A stretch of DNA of 10,827 nt. Origin: a bacterium (GTDB lineage: Bacteria > Actinomycetota > Acidimicrobiia > Acidimicrobiales > CATQHL01). Below, in pieces: positions 1-6,447 of this stretch. The translations under genes and the position numbers were made by a program. Each line of letters begins with the position of its first letter. Within the stretch, counting starts at the first letter, position 1. The DNA lies in NCBI GenBank assembly GCA_026713745.1, contig JAPONU010000455.1:1-10827 (forward strand). The letters run 5' to 3'. Under the pieces are notes generated by a model. The model saw nothing but the letters and a program-made list of their open reading frames with translations. It was not told the DNA's origin and made no database searches.

Positions 1-1
1 C

Positions 2-472
2 GAGCGCATCTTCCGTGAAGTCGTCGAGGTGAACCTCACGGCCACCTTCCGCTATTCCCGTGCCTGTTTCGAGGTGATGCGCGCCCAGCGCAGCGGGGTG
101 ATCGTCCACGTCGTCTCGGACGCTGCACTGCGCGGGATCCATCACATACCCGCCTACTCCCTCACGAAAGCCGGTGTCCTGGCGCTCTCCGAGACGCTCG
201 CCGCCGAGGCCGCTCCGTACGGGGTCCGGGTGAACGCCATCTGCCCCGGTGCGGTCTTCCCCGGCATGCAGACAACGCCGGCCGGTTTCGAGGATCATGC
301 CGAGGACGCTTCAACCTGGGGAGCCGCGCCGTCGGGCCGTCACGGCACCGGCAGGGACATCGCCGAGGCCGCGCTGTGGCTCGCCGGCGACGGAGCGTCG
401 CACGTCAGCGGCGCAACCCTCCGCATCGACGGGGCCGCCTCGGTCACGACGCGGGGCGTCACCCGTGCCTGA
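2..472 (+). CDS. SDR-family NAD(P)-dependent oxidoreductase, C-terminal part (5' end outside window)
   Basis: The reading frame is open from base 2, so only the last 156 residues are present; the Rossmann glycine motif and NNAG lie off the left edge. Counting from the first visible residue, the classical SDR catalytic set is intact: Asn11 (VNLTATF), Ser39 (VVSDAA), Tyr52 and Lys56 (YSLTK), with the usual 13-residue Ser-Tyr spacing. The stretch GVRVNAICPG and the C-terminal GATLRIDGA are typical of the family, whose members oxidise or reduce alcohol/carbonyl groups with NAD(P)(H) in the cytosol. The last codons overlap the amidase start by 8 bp, so the two are probably translated together. The family assignment is secure. 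The substrate is unknown: FabG-like, sugar or hydroxy-acid dehydrogenases all look like this at the C-terminus. Confidence 0.93.
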   Translation, partial: ERIFREVVEVNLTATFRYSRACFEVMRAQRSGVIVHVVSDAALRGIHHIPAYSLTKAGVLALSETLAAEAAPYGVRVNAICPGAVFPGMQTTPAGFEDHAEDASTWGAAPSGRHGTGRDIAEAALWLAGDGASHVSGATLRIDGAASVTTRGVTRA

Positions 473-1811
473 GTCGGCCGTCGCCCGGCTGGAGGCCGCT
501 CTGGCGCGCCTGGAGGAGACCGAGCCGTTCATCGGTGCGTATGTCGACGTGGATCGTGATGGCGCCTTCGCAGCGGCGCAGCGCGCCGACGACGCCGGTT
601 CGGGTTCACCGCTCACCGGTCGACCATTCGGCGTCAAGGAGGTGATATCCGTCGCCGGTCTTCCCGCGGCCGGTGGTTCGGCGGCCTTCTCGGACCACGT
701 CCCCACCCGCGACGCCGCCGTCGTGGACCGCCTCCGGCGCGCGGGCGCGGTCCTCGTCGGCACGCACGTCTCGCACGAGTTGACGTGCGGGCTGGACGAG
801 CCCCCCACGCGCAACCCCTGGGCACCGGACAGTTACCCGGGGGGCTCCAGCGCCGGCGGCGGCGCCTCGGTGTCGGTTGGCTCTGCGGCGTTCGCTCTGG
901 GAACCGACGCTGCGGGGTCGGTCCGCATCCCTGCCGCGATGACCGGTGTCGTCGGTCTCAAGCCGACGGCGGGCCTCGTGAGTGCCGGCGGCGTGGTGCG
1001 CCATGCGACAGCGCCGTCGATCGACAACGTCGGCATCCTCGCCAGGACGGTACGGGACGTTTCGGCTGTCCTGGAGGTGATCGCCGGTCCTGATCCTGCC
1101 GACGCTGCAACGCTGTGGCAGACCTCCGATGTCGGTGCCGCCGTATCGGCTGGGGGATCGGGCAGCCTCGACGGCCGGCGGCTCGGCATCGTCGGGGACA
1201 GCACACGCGCCGCGCTTGACGCACGCACACCTCCCGAGCGGGTGGTCTGGAGCGCCTTCGACGCTGCTTGTGAGGTCCTGGCGCAACTCGGGGCCACCTT
1301 GGTGCCCGTGGAGCTGCCGGCGTTGGCGACGGCACCGGATGCGGTCTTCACCTTCTTCGCATCCGAACTGGCCGCGGCCCACCGGCGTCTCCTGGAGGAC
1401 CGCGCTGCCGGTTACCACCCGCGGGTTCTGGAGATGCTTGTCGGGGCGCTATCGATCCCATCGAGCCAGGTCACCGAGGCTGTGGCGTTCCGACGCAGCC
1501 TGCGGCACGAGGTGGCGGAGACGTTTGCCGCCGCCGAGCTGACCATGCTGACCACCCCGACGACACCGCGGGTCGCCATGCCGCTGGCAACCTTCGATCC
1601 CGCAACCGAACTGGGGACCCTCATTCCCTACACCTGCCCCTTCAACCTCACGGGGCAGCCGGCGGTGAGCCTGCCATGTGGCTTCACCGGCGGGGTTCCG
1701 ATCGGTTTGCAGATGGTGGGGCTCCCGTTCGATGATGCGGCTCTGTTGAGTGTCGCGGCGGCGTTCGAGCAGGCCACGACGTGGCACACCTATCGACCGG
1801 AGGTTCCCTGA
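465..1811 (+). CDS. amidase-signature family hydrolase
   Basis: This 448-residue protein hydrolyses a C-N amide-type bond. The Ser-cisSer-Lys triad of the amidase-signature family is visible as Lys58 (PFGVKEV), cis-Ser128 (PGGSSAGG) and nucleophile Ser152 (GTDAAGSVRIP); the 24-residue spacing between the serines matches the family. VGLKPT and a C-terminal FNLTGQPA segment, the usual conserved late motif, are also present. I chose GTG 465 because the family N-terminus (a helix ending in FIGAYV) begins just after it. An ATG at 249 in the same frame would overlap the SDR gene by more than 220 bp and adds an Arg/Pro-rich stretch with no family resemblance. No signal peptide is seen, so it is probably cytosolic. 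It sits between the SDR and deaminase genes with overlaps on both sides. The specific substrate (carboxamide, urea-type or N-acyl compound) cannot be told; this is not obviously GatA, as no gatB/gatC neighbours are present. Confidence 0.93.
   Translation: MPESAVARLEAALARLEETEPFIGAYVDVDRDGAFAAAQRADDAGSGSPLTGRPFGVKEVISVAGLPAAGGSAAFSDHVPTRDAAVVDRLRRAGAVLVGTHVSHELTCGLDEPPTRNPWAPDSYPGGSSAGGGASVSVGSAAFALGTDAAGSVRIPAAMTGVVGLKPTAGLVSAGGVVRHATAPSIDNVGILARTVRDVSAVLEVIAGPDPADAATLWQTSDVGAAVSAGGSGSLDGRRLGIVGDSTRAALDARTPPERVVWSAFDAACEVLAQLGATLVPVELPALATAPDAVFTFFASELAAAHRRLLEDRAAGYHPRVLEMLVGALSIPSSQVTEAVAFRRSLRHEVAETFAAAELTMLTTPTTPRVAMPLATFDPATELGTLIPYTCPFNLTGQPAVSLPCGFTGGVPIGLQMVGLPFDDAALLSVAAAFEQATTWHTYRPEVP
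1799..1803 (+). promoter_or_regulatory. Shine-Dalgarno site of the deaminase gene
   Basis: GGAGG lies 7 bases before ATG 1811, inside the last codons of the amidase gene. It decides the start: the same frame is open from an ATG at 1781, but that codon lacks a comparable site and would overlap the amidase gene by 31 bp. Confidence 0.8.
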
Positions 1812-2314
1812 TGTCCCCTCAGCCAGAGCAACTGAGCGAGACCGAAGAGCACCTTCTGAGGCGGGCGATCGAACTCTCGGCACAAGCCGTCGCCAACGGC
1901 AACTTGCCGTTCGGCGCGCTGTTCGCCGACGCGGACGGCAACATTCTCCTCGAGGCCGAGACGACCGGAACCAGCGACGGCAACGTGCTGTACCACGCCG
2001 AGACCAACCTGATGCACGATGCGATCGGTGCCCTGACCGACGAGGAGCGGGCGTCCGGCACCCTCTACTCGAGTTGCGAGCCGTGCCCGATGTGCGCGGG
2101 CACCATCTACTGGGGCGGGGTCAGCCGGGTCGTGTTCGGGCTGGGTGAGCGCAGCCTCTATGAGATCGCCGGCGCACAGAGCACCACGCCGGTTGCCATC
2201 TTCGGGGGCTGCCGGCTGATCCTGGAGGGCGGCACCCGCGACATCGAGGTGATCGGGCCGTGCCTCGAAGTCGAGGCGGCGGTTGCCCATGAGGGCCGCT
2301 GGGTCGACTGGTGA
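1811..2314 (+). CDS. zinc-dependent nucleoside/nucleobase deaminase (CDA fold)
   Basis: This 167-residue protein of the cytidine/deoxycytidylate deaminase superfamily removes an exocyclic amino group as ammonia using a zinc-bound water. Zinc ligands are His62 (in HAE, with Glu64 as proton shuttle), Cys92 and Cys95 (EPCPMC). NLPFGA near residue 31 and the GTIYWGG segment after the cysteines place it near the GuaD/TadA-like deaminases. The C-terminal IEVIGPCLE...HEGRW segment resembles, from memory, actinobacterial proteins annotated only as nucleoside deaminase. TadA is unlikely because the body and C-terminus differ and the gene sits in a catabolic-looking cassette. Its ATG overlaps the amidase stop by one base (TGATG) with a strong ribosome site, so it is translationally coupled. 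The true substrate (guanine, a pyrimidine, a triazine or pterin-like ring) is unknown. It ends 17 bp from the convergent molybdoenzyme gene, with no evident terminator between. Confidence 0.92.
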   Translation: MSPQPEQLSETEEHLLRRAIELSAQAVANGNLPFGALFADADGNILLEAETTGTSDGNVLYHAETNLMHDAIGALTDEERASGTLYSSCEPCPMCAGTIYWGGVSRVVFGLGERSLYEIAGAQSTTPVAIFGGCRLILEGGTRDIEVIGPCLEVEAAVAHEGRWVDW

Positions 2315-2331
2315 GTCCCCGGTCGAAGTGC

Positions 2332-4476
2332 TCAGGCAGTGACCTCGATGGTGTGCCAGCCGGTGGCGCCGTCGGGTGCGGGTGGGCGAACTTCGGAGGT
2401 CTGGGTGGAGCCCGTGCCGTCGGTGGCGCGGCAGCGGATGCGGTGCCTTCCGGGCGTCGCATCCCAGGCGTAGACCCACTGGCGCCACGAGTTGATCGAC
2501 ATGTTGTTGCTCAACTCGGCGCGCACCCAGGGGCCGTCGTCGATCTGTACCTCGACCCGCTCGATACTGCGTGTCGGCGCCCACGCGACACCGGCGACGG
2601 CCACCCTCCCCGCCCTTACACGTGAGTCCCGCCGGGGCACGTCGATGCGGGATTGCGTCTTGATGGGGCCGCGCTTGGCCCAGCCCCGGGGCACCCAGTA
2701 GGAATCGAAGCCCTCCCAGGTGGTGAGGCGGATCTCCTCCAGCCACTTGGTGGCCGACACGTAGCCGTAGAGGCCGGCAATGACCAGCCGCACCGGGAAC
2801 CCGTGCTCGCGGGGCAGCGGCTCGCCGTTCATGGCGACCGCCACGAGCGCCTGCCGCCCGTCGAAGGCGTACTCGGTGGGGAAGCCGGAGTTCCAGTTGT
2901 CCACCGAGCGGCCCACGATCTGCGTGGCGCCGCGCTGCACGCCGGCCCGGTTCAGCACGTCGGCCAGGGGCACGCCGCGCCACACCGCGTTGTCCACGAG
3001 ATTCCCGCCGACCCGGTTGGAAACGCAGCTGAGCGTGACCGGCGTCTCCACGAGACCCATGCCGACGAGTTCGGCGAAGTTCATGGAGTAGGGGCGGTCG
3101 ACCATGCCGCTGATGCTGAGTTGCCAGCTGTCGACGTCGACGGAGGGAACCACGATGGCGGTGTCGATTCGGTAGAAGTCCGAGTTGGGCGTCACGATGG
3201 GCGAGATGCCGTTCACCGTGTTGTCGTAGTAGCCCGCCCGGTTGCGCTGCGGTGCCGCCGGTGGCGGCGGGGGCGGTGGCGGCGGTGGCGGGGCTTGGGT
3301 CGTGGGCGGCGGGGCCTCGGTGGTGGTCGTCGTGGGCCGCTCGCCCGGGTCGCCGACCGGAGGGGCGTCTCCGCCGCCCTGGGGGGCTTGTGTGGTGCCC
3401 GGAGCGGCCGTGTCCGCGGTCGTGGCGGCCGGCTGCGTCGTGGGTACCGATCCGTCACCGGCATCGGCGGGAGGCGGAGCGGCCACCTCACCTCCGTCGG
3501 CTGCAACAGTGGTCGGGGTGGTCTCGGCGGACCCGGCCGTCGGGGGGGTCGTGGCGGCGCCCTCGGCGGTGGGTGTCCCGTCCGCCGCCGGCTCGATGGT
3601 GTCGCCGCCGGGGCCGCTGGTCGGCTTGGTGGTGCCGGCGTCCGCCGGCGGTGGCGCGGTGCCGCCGGCCACCGTGGTGGGGGTGGTGCCGCCCGCGATC
3701 GTGGTGCCCGGTGTGGCGGTTGCCGTCCCCCCGCCAGTGTCGGTGCGTACCTCCGCAGCGTCCAGCAGGTCCGCCACGCTGGCGCGGCCGGCTTCCACGT
3801 CGCCGCGGCGGCCGGCCAGGTAGCGCCCCACGCCACTTGCCGCCAAGGCACCGACGGCGGTGGCGCCGGCGGCCGTGAGGAACCAGCGCCGCCCGCTCTC
3901 GTTCAGGTAGGGGTGGGGTTGGCGCGGCTTGAGTTCGGTAGGGTCGGCCGTGGCCGCGACGCGGACGGGGGAGATCAGCCGCAGCATGCCCCACAGCGAT
4001 CCGGCGCCCGCGACCACCGCCAGCGCTGCGGTCGTCGCCCTCATCCCGGTCGTGGCGGTGGCGATCACGCTCGTCAACAGGCCGCCGATTGTTCCGAAGG
4101 CGGCATAGACCACCGCGATCACCCAGCGGTGGCGCCGGGCGACGATGCCGGTGAGCACGCCCAGGATCAGCGTCGCCGCCAGCACGCCGTAGAACAGCAG
4201 CGGCTTCTGTGCCGAGCCGAAGGTGTCGATACTCCACCGGATGACCGCACCGGGTACGAACCGGCTGTCCACAATGGCGTCGGAGACGCCCAGCACCAGC
4301 GACGGCGCCCTGTCGGTGATGCCGGCGAGCAACTCGCCGACGGCGATTGCTGCGCCGGCGCTCAGCAGTCCTGCGAGCGCGGCCCACGGGACCGTCGAAC
4401 CCGGCCGTGGCTTCAGGCGGAGCCGGCGACGGGTGCCCGCGGCCGTATCGTGATCGTCGGAGGGGCCCGAGGTCAT
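2332..4476 (-). CDS. membrane-anchored molybdopterin-dependent oxidoreductase (sulfite-oxidase fold)
   Basis: A 714-residue protein. After a basic N-terminus there are four likely membrane helices (about residues 29-51, 92-113, 118-139, 148-170). A twin-arginine-like segment (GRRWFLTAAG, 195-204) then leads into a fifth hydrophobic stretch. A Pro/Thr/Ala/Gly linker (about 245-410, ending in 11 prolines) precedes the catalytic part. The molybdopterin domain (about 415-605) has the Mo-ligand cysteine at Cys484 (TLSCVSNRVGG), followed by WRGVPL and HGFPVRLV. The Mo-co dimerisation-type Ig-like domain fills about 606-714. The family transfers electrons to or from small oxyanions or oxidised side chains; the substrate is unknown here, and the catalytic part should face outside. 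Start: ATG 4476 with GAGG 7 bases upstream is preferred over an in-frame GTG at 4491 that lies upstream of that site. The linker makes it much longer than the roughly 500-residue relatives I know. Confidence 0.93.
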   Translation of the reverse strand: MTSGPSDDHDTAAGTRRRLRLKPRPGSTVPWAALAGLLSAGAAIAVGELLAGITDRAPSLVLGVSDAIVDSRFVPGAVIRWSIDTFGSAQKPLLFYGVLAATLILGVLTGIVARRHRWVIAVVYAAFGTIGGLLTSVIATATTGMRATTAALAVVAGAGSLWGMLRLISPVRVAATADPTELKPRQPHPYLNESGRRWFLTAAGATAVGALAASGVGRYLAGRRGDVEAGRASVADLLDAAEVRTDTGGGTATATPGTTIAGGTTPTTVAGGTAPPPADAGTTKPTSGPGGDTIEPAADGTPTAEGAATTPPTAGSAETTPTTVAADGGEVAAPPPADAGDGSVPTTQPAATTADTAAPGTTQAPQGGGDAPPVGDPGERPTTTTTEAPPPTTQAPPPPPPPPPPPAAPQRNRAGYYDNTVNGISPIVTPNSDFYRIDTAIVVPSVDVDSWQLSISGMVDRPYSMNFAELVGMGLVETPVTLSCVSNRVGGNLVDNAVWRGVPLADVLNRAGVQRGATQIVGRSVDNWNSGFPTEYAFDGRQALVAVAMNGEPLPREHGFPVRLVIAGLYGYVSATKWLEEIRLTTWEGFDSYWVPRGWAKRGPIKTQSRIDVPRRDSRVRAGRVAVAGVAWAPTRSIERVEVQIDDGPWVRAELSNNMSINSWRQWVYAWDATPGRHRIRCRATDGTGSTQTSEVRPPAPDGATGWHTIEVTA
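3247..3744 (-). other. Pro/Thr/Ala/Gly-rich low-complexity linker of the molybdoenzyme, ending in an 11-Pro run
   Basis: Residues about 245-410 of the molybdoenzyme consist almost wholly of Pro, Thr, Ala and Gly with repeated PTT, TTP and APPP blocks. They end in eleven consecutive prolines coded by CCG/CCA/CCC (3259-3291). The DNA holds three homopolymers of six or more (G6 3381-3386, G7 3542-3548, C6 3727-3732). It is expected to be extended and disordered, on the outer side of the membrane. Confidence 0.85.
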
Positions 4477-4646
4477 GGTTCCGCCTCTCACTGTCGGGTT
4501 GGTCTTCGCCTCCTAGTCTGGCAGGGAAGGGTCCGCGAAAGCGCGCAGACATCTTTGGATTTTCCGCGCCGAAAGGAGCAAGTCCCTTTGGTTCTTCCCA
4601 GTCGGGCCACGATTGGTGCCGCTGTGAGTAAGGGGCGCGGGCGACG
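4477..4646. promoter_or_regulatory. divergent intergenic region between the molybdoenzyme and rsgA genes
   Basis: These 170 bp must carry the promoters for both divergent genes. It is less GC-rich than the flanks, chiefly around 4551-4595. It contains a small inverted repeat, AAAGG (4572-4576) and CCTTT (4585-4589), with an 8-base loop. I could not assign convincing -35/-10 hexamers on either strand. The function is inferred from gene orientation, not from a recognised motif. Confidence 0.5.
4481..4487 (-). promoter_or_regulatory. Shine-Dalgarno site of the molybdoenzyme gene
   Basis: On the minus strand GAGGCGG precedes ATG 4476; its GAGG core is 7 bases from the start codon. The site lies downstream of the competing GTG at 4491, which argues for the shorter protein. 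Confidence 0.65.
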
Positions 4647-5714
4647 GTGAGCGAAGCCGCCGCGACGGGCCTCGAACGCTACGGCTGGGACAGCGAGTGG
4701 CAGCGAGTGCGGGCGCAAATCGACCTGCCGGATTCCCGGGTGGGTCGTGTGGGGACCGTCGGCCGGGGTCACAGCGTGGTGCTGGGTACCGGCGACGAGG
4801 TGATCGCCGCCTCGGACTCGCAGCGGTCGCAGGCCGCGGTGTCGCCAACGACGGGCGACTGGGTGCTGTTCAGCGAGGACCCGGGCGAGGATGCGGTCAT
4901 CGATGCGGTGCTGGAGAGGCGCTCCGCCATCGTCCGGCGCGACCCTGCGATCACCGTGACCAAGCAGACGTTGGCCGCCAACGTGGACGTCGTGGGGATC
5001 CTGGTCGGGCTGGACCTGCCGCCCAATGAGGCCCGGATCGAGCGGTTCCTGGTGCTTGCGGCCGACAGCGGTGCCGAGCCCGTGATCGTGTTGAGCAAGG
5101 GCGACCTGCTCGACGAGCCGGGCCGGCGGCTGGTCCGCCGCGAGGTGGCATCAGTGGCGCCGGGAATCGACATCGTCGAGACGAGTGCGACCGAGGGCTG
5201 GGGTCTCGAGGACCTGCGTCAAGCGATGGCGCCGCACCGGACCTTCGTGGTGCTGGGGCCATCGGGTGTGGGAAAGTCGACCTTGCTGAACGCGCTGGTC
5301 GGCGCGCCGGTGCTGGCCGTCGCCGAGGTGCGTGACGCCGACCGCGCCGGCCGGCACACCACGGTGCGCCGCGAACTCGTGCTGATGCCCGGCGGCGGTG
5401 TGCTCATCGACACGCCCGGCCTGCGAGCGGTGAGCCTGTGGGAGGCCGACTTGGCTCTCGACGAGGTGTTCAGTGACATCGCGGGCCGCGCCGGCGATTG
5501 CCGGTTCCGGGACTGCACCCACCGCAGCGAACCGGGATGCGCCGTCCAGCAGGCTGTGCGCGCCGGCGAGGTGGATGCCACCCGGCTCGAGCGTTACCAG
5601 CTGCTGTGGGACGAGTTGGCGCAGCAGTCGGAGGCACGCGCCGAGCGGCTGCGGCTGCAGTCACGCGGCCGGCGCGGCGTCAAGCGTCGCCGGAGGGTGC
5701 GCCGCCGCTCCTAA
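4647..5714 (+). CDS. rsgA: ribosome small subunit-dependent GTPase A
   Basis: This 355-residue circularly permuted GTPase acts in late 30S subunit maturation in the cytosol. An N-terminal OB-fold-like part (about 30-105) is followed by G motifs in the permuted order: G4 SKGD (150-153), G5 SAT (180-182), G1 GPSGVGKST (204-212), G2 GRHTT (235-239), G3 DTPG (255-258). The C-terminal zinc knuckle is Cys285, Cys290, His292 and Cys298. G4 has Ser in place of the usual Asn (NKxD); some variation at this position occurs in relatives. The tail from about residue 340 is almost entirely Arg/Lys, plausibly for rRNA contact. The GTG start fits the family N-terminus, although the only nearby ribosome site (AGGGG, 4631-4635) is rather far, 11 bases away. 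The gene stands alone, divergent from the molybdoenzyme gene and convergent with the YqgE/AlgH gene. Confidence 0.96.
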   Translation: MSEAAATGLERYGWDSEWQRVRAQIDLPDSRVGRVGTVGRGHSVVLGTGDEVIAASDSQRSQAAVSPTTGDWVLFSEDPGEDAVIDAVLERRSAIVRRDPAITVTKQTLAANVDVVGILVGLDLPPNEARIERFLVLAADSGAEPVIVLSKGDLLDEPGRRLVRREVASVAPGIDIVETSATEGWGLEDLRQAMAPHRTFVVLGPSGVGKSTLLNALVGAPVLAVAEVRDADRAGRHTTVRRELVLMPGGGVLIDTPGLRAVSLWEADLALDEVFSDIAGRAGDCRFRDCTHRSEPGCAVQQAVRAGEVDATRLERYQLLWDELAQQSEARAERLRLQSRGRRGVKRRRRVRRRS

Positions 5715-5740
5715 CAGCGTCGCGAGTCCCGATCCTCGTC

Positions 5741-5760
5741 ATTCCGGCGAGGGCCGGAGT
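5741..5760. repeat. palindromic extragenic repeat after rsgA
   Basis: ATTCCGGC (5741-5748) and GCCGGAGT (5753-5760) form an 8-pair stem, including one G-T pair, around the loop GAGG. With its flanks (CGTC before, CCA after) it matches the widespread extragenic consensus of the GTCATTCC...GGAATCCA kind found in many bacteria. Such elements when translated give the tell-tale PALAGMT peptide, as the minus strand does here. It lies 26 bp past the rsgA stop, in the gap between two convergent genes. It could act as an mRNA-end stabiliser or weak terminator; there is no T tract. Only one copy is in the window. Confidence 0.72.
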
Positions 5761-5771
5761 CCATGCTCCGG
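5754..5771. repeat. inverted repeat overlapping the palindrome (alternative stem)
   Basis: CCGGAG (5754-5759) and CTCCGG (5766-5771) are perfect complements around TCCATG. They share the CCGGAG arm with the stem at 5741-5760, so in RNA only one of the two hairpins can form at a time. This is seen directly in the sequence; any function is inference. Confidence 0.6.
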
Positions 5772-5819
5772 TGGCTGCGGCCGGGCTGCCGTCAGCGCCA
5801 TCGGCTCGTCCCGACCGTA

Positions 5820-5832
5820 GCCCGTCGCGGGC
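5820..5832 (-). terminator. hairpin just past the yqgE/algH stop, possible terminator
   Basis: GCCCG (5820-5824) and CGGGC (5828-5832) pair around a 3-base loop, 5 bases past the stop codon of the minus-strand gene. No T tract follows, so a classical intrinsic terminator is not shown. GC-rich actinobacteria do use hairpins without T tracts, so this is only a candidate. Confidence 0.3.
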
Positions 5833-5837
5833 CGACC

Positions 5838-6380
5838 TCAGTTGGTGCGGAGGTCGTCGGGGTAGTTCCGGAACCACGACACCTCGTCGGGCTGGCGGGC
5901 CAGGACCGACCGCCACAGGCTGTCGGGATCCTCGGTGAGGACGTCGCCCGGCTCGGGGTCCACCACGAACCACGCCCCGGCCGCGATCTCGCCCTCGAGT
6001 TGGGTGGATTCCCAGCCGGCGTAGCCGAAGAAGAGCCGCAATCCGGGCTTGCCGGCCAACTGCTCGGCTCCCAGCGAGAGGTTCACGCTGCCGACGTCGT
6101 CGAGGATCCGCGCCCAGCCCAACTCCGAGCAGCCGGGCCACTCCTGCGAGAGCCCGATGAGACTCTCGGGCGAGACCGGTCCTCCGGAGAAGAGCACGCC
6201 CGGCACGTCCTCCCAGCCGGTCAGCAACTCGGCCACGATCAGCGTCGAGGGTCGGTTGAGCACCAGGCCGACGGCGCCCTCGGCGGTGTGCTCCAGCAGC
6301 AGAACCACCGTGTGGTCGAAATTGCCGTCGCCGATGAGCGGAGTGGCGACGAGCAACTTGCGGGCGTGGAACTCGCTCAC
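5838..6380 (-). CDS. YqgE/AlgH family protein (DUF179)
   Basis: This 180-residue protein matches the YqgE/AlgH family along its whole length. The blocks are LLVATP (9-14), GLVLNRP (38-44), GGPV (66-69), GYAGW (119-123), QLEGEI (127-132), GAWFVV (135-140) and LWRSVL (155-160). The family is small, single-domain and cytosolic. Its biochemical role is not settled; the AlgH name comes from a proposed transcriptional effect on alginate in Pseudomonas, which need not apply here. The start is GTG 6380, directly before the conserved N-terminus (FHARKLLVATP); no strong ribosome site precedes it, which suggests dependence on translation from upstream. It lies 67 bp downstream of serC on the same strand, probably in the same transcript, with a small hairpin between. 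Confidence 0.93.
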   Translation of the reverse strand: MSEFHARKLLVATPLIGDGNFDHTVVLLLEHTAEGAVGLVLNRPSTLIVAELLTGWEDVPGVLFSGGPVSPESLIGLSQEWPGCSELGWARILDDVGSVNLSLGAEQLAGKPGLRLFFGYAGWESTQLEGEIAAGAWFVVDPEPGDVLTEDPDSLWRSVLARQPDEVSWFRNYPDDLRTN

Positions 6381-6395
6381 GGCATCACCCGGGGT

Positions 6396-6409
6396 CCGGC
6401 TTCGGCCGG
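6396..6409 (-). other. intercistronic hairpin between serC and yqgE/algH
   Basis: CCGGC (6396-6400) and GCCGG (6405-6409) make a perfect 5-pair stem. In the minus-strand transcript the loop is CGAA. It lies 15 bases before the GTG start of the downstream gene and could influence its translation or mRNA processing. No T tract accompanies it, so it is not called a terminator. Confidence 0.4.
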
Positions 6410-6447
6410 TGGCCGCAGCGGGAGCCCAGTCGGGCGGGCCCCGGCGC

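Noticed and set aside
249..464. Longer amidase start at ATG 249
   Set aside because: The added 72 residues lie entirely inside the SDR gene, are Arg/Pro-rich and do not resemble the family; GTG 465 fits better.
1781..1810. Longer deaminase start at ATG 1781
   Set aside because: GGAGG stands seven bases before ATG 1811, and the extra ten residues are not family-like.
1790..2983. 397-codon minus-strand frame over the deaminase and the end of the molybdoenzyme
   Set aside because: It crosses two real genes in a non-coding frame and has the typical Arg-rich shadow composition.
3250..3300. Triplet repeat or minisatellite of mobile origin
   Set aside because: The CCG/CCA pattern is fully explained by the in-frame proline run; no flanking direct repeats or transposase.
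2653..4650. 665-codon open frame on the plus strand, antisense to the molybdoenzyme
   Set aside because: Shadow of a well-supported gene; the translation is low-complexity Gly/Arg with no family motif.
5741..5760. Classical intrinsic terminator for rsgA
   Set aside because: The stem is good but no T tract follows on either strand; the sequence fits a known extragenic repeat family better.
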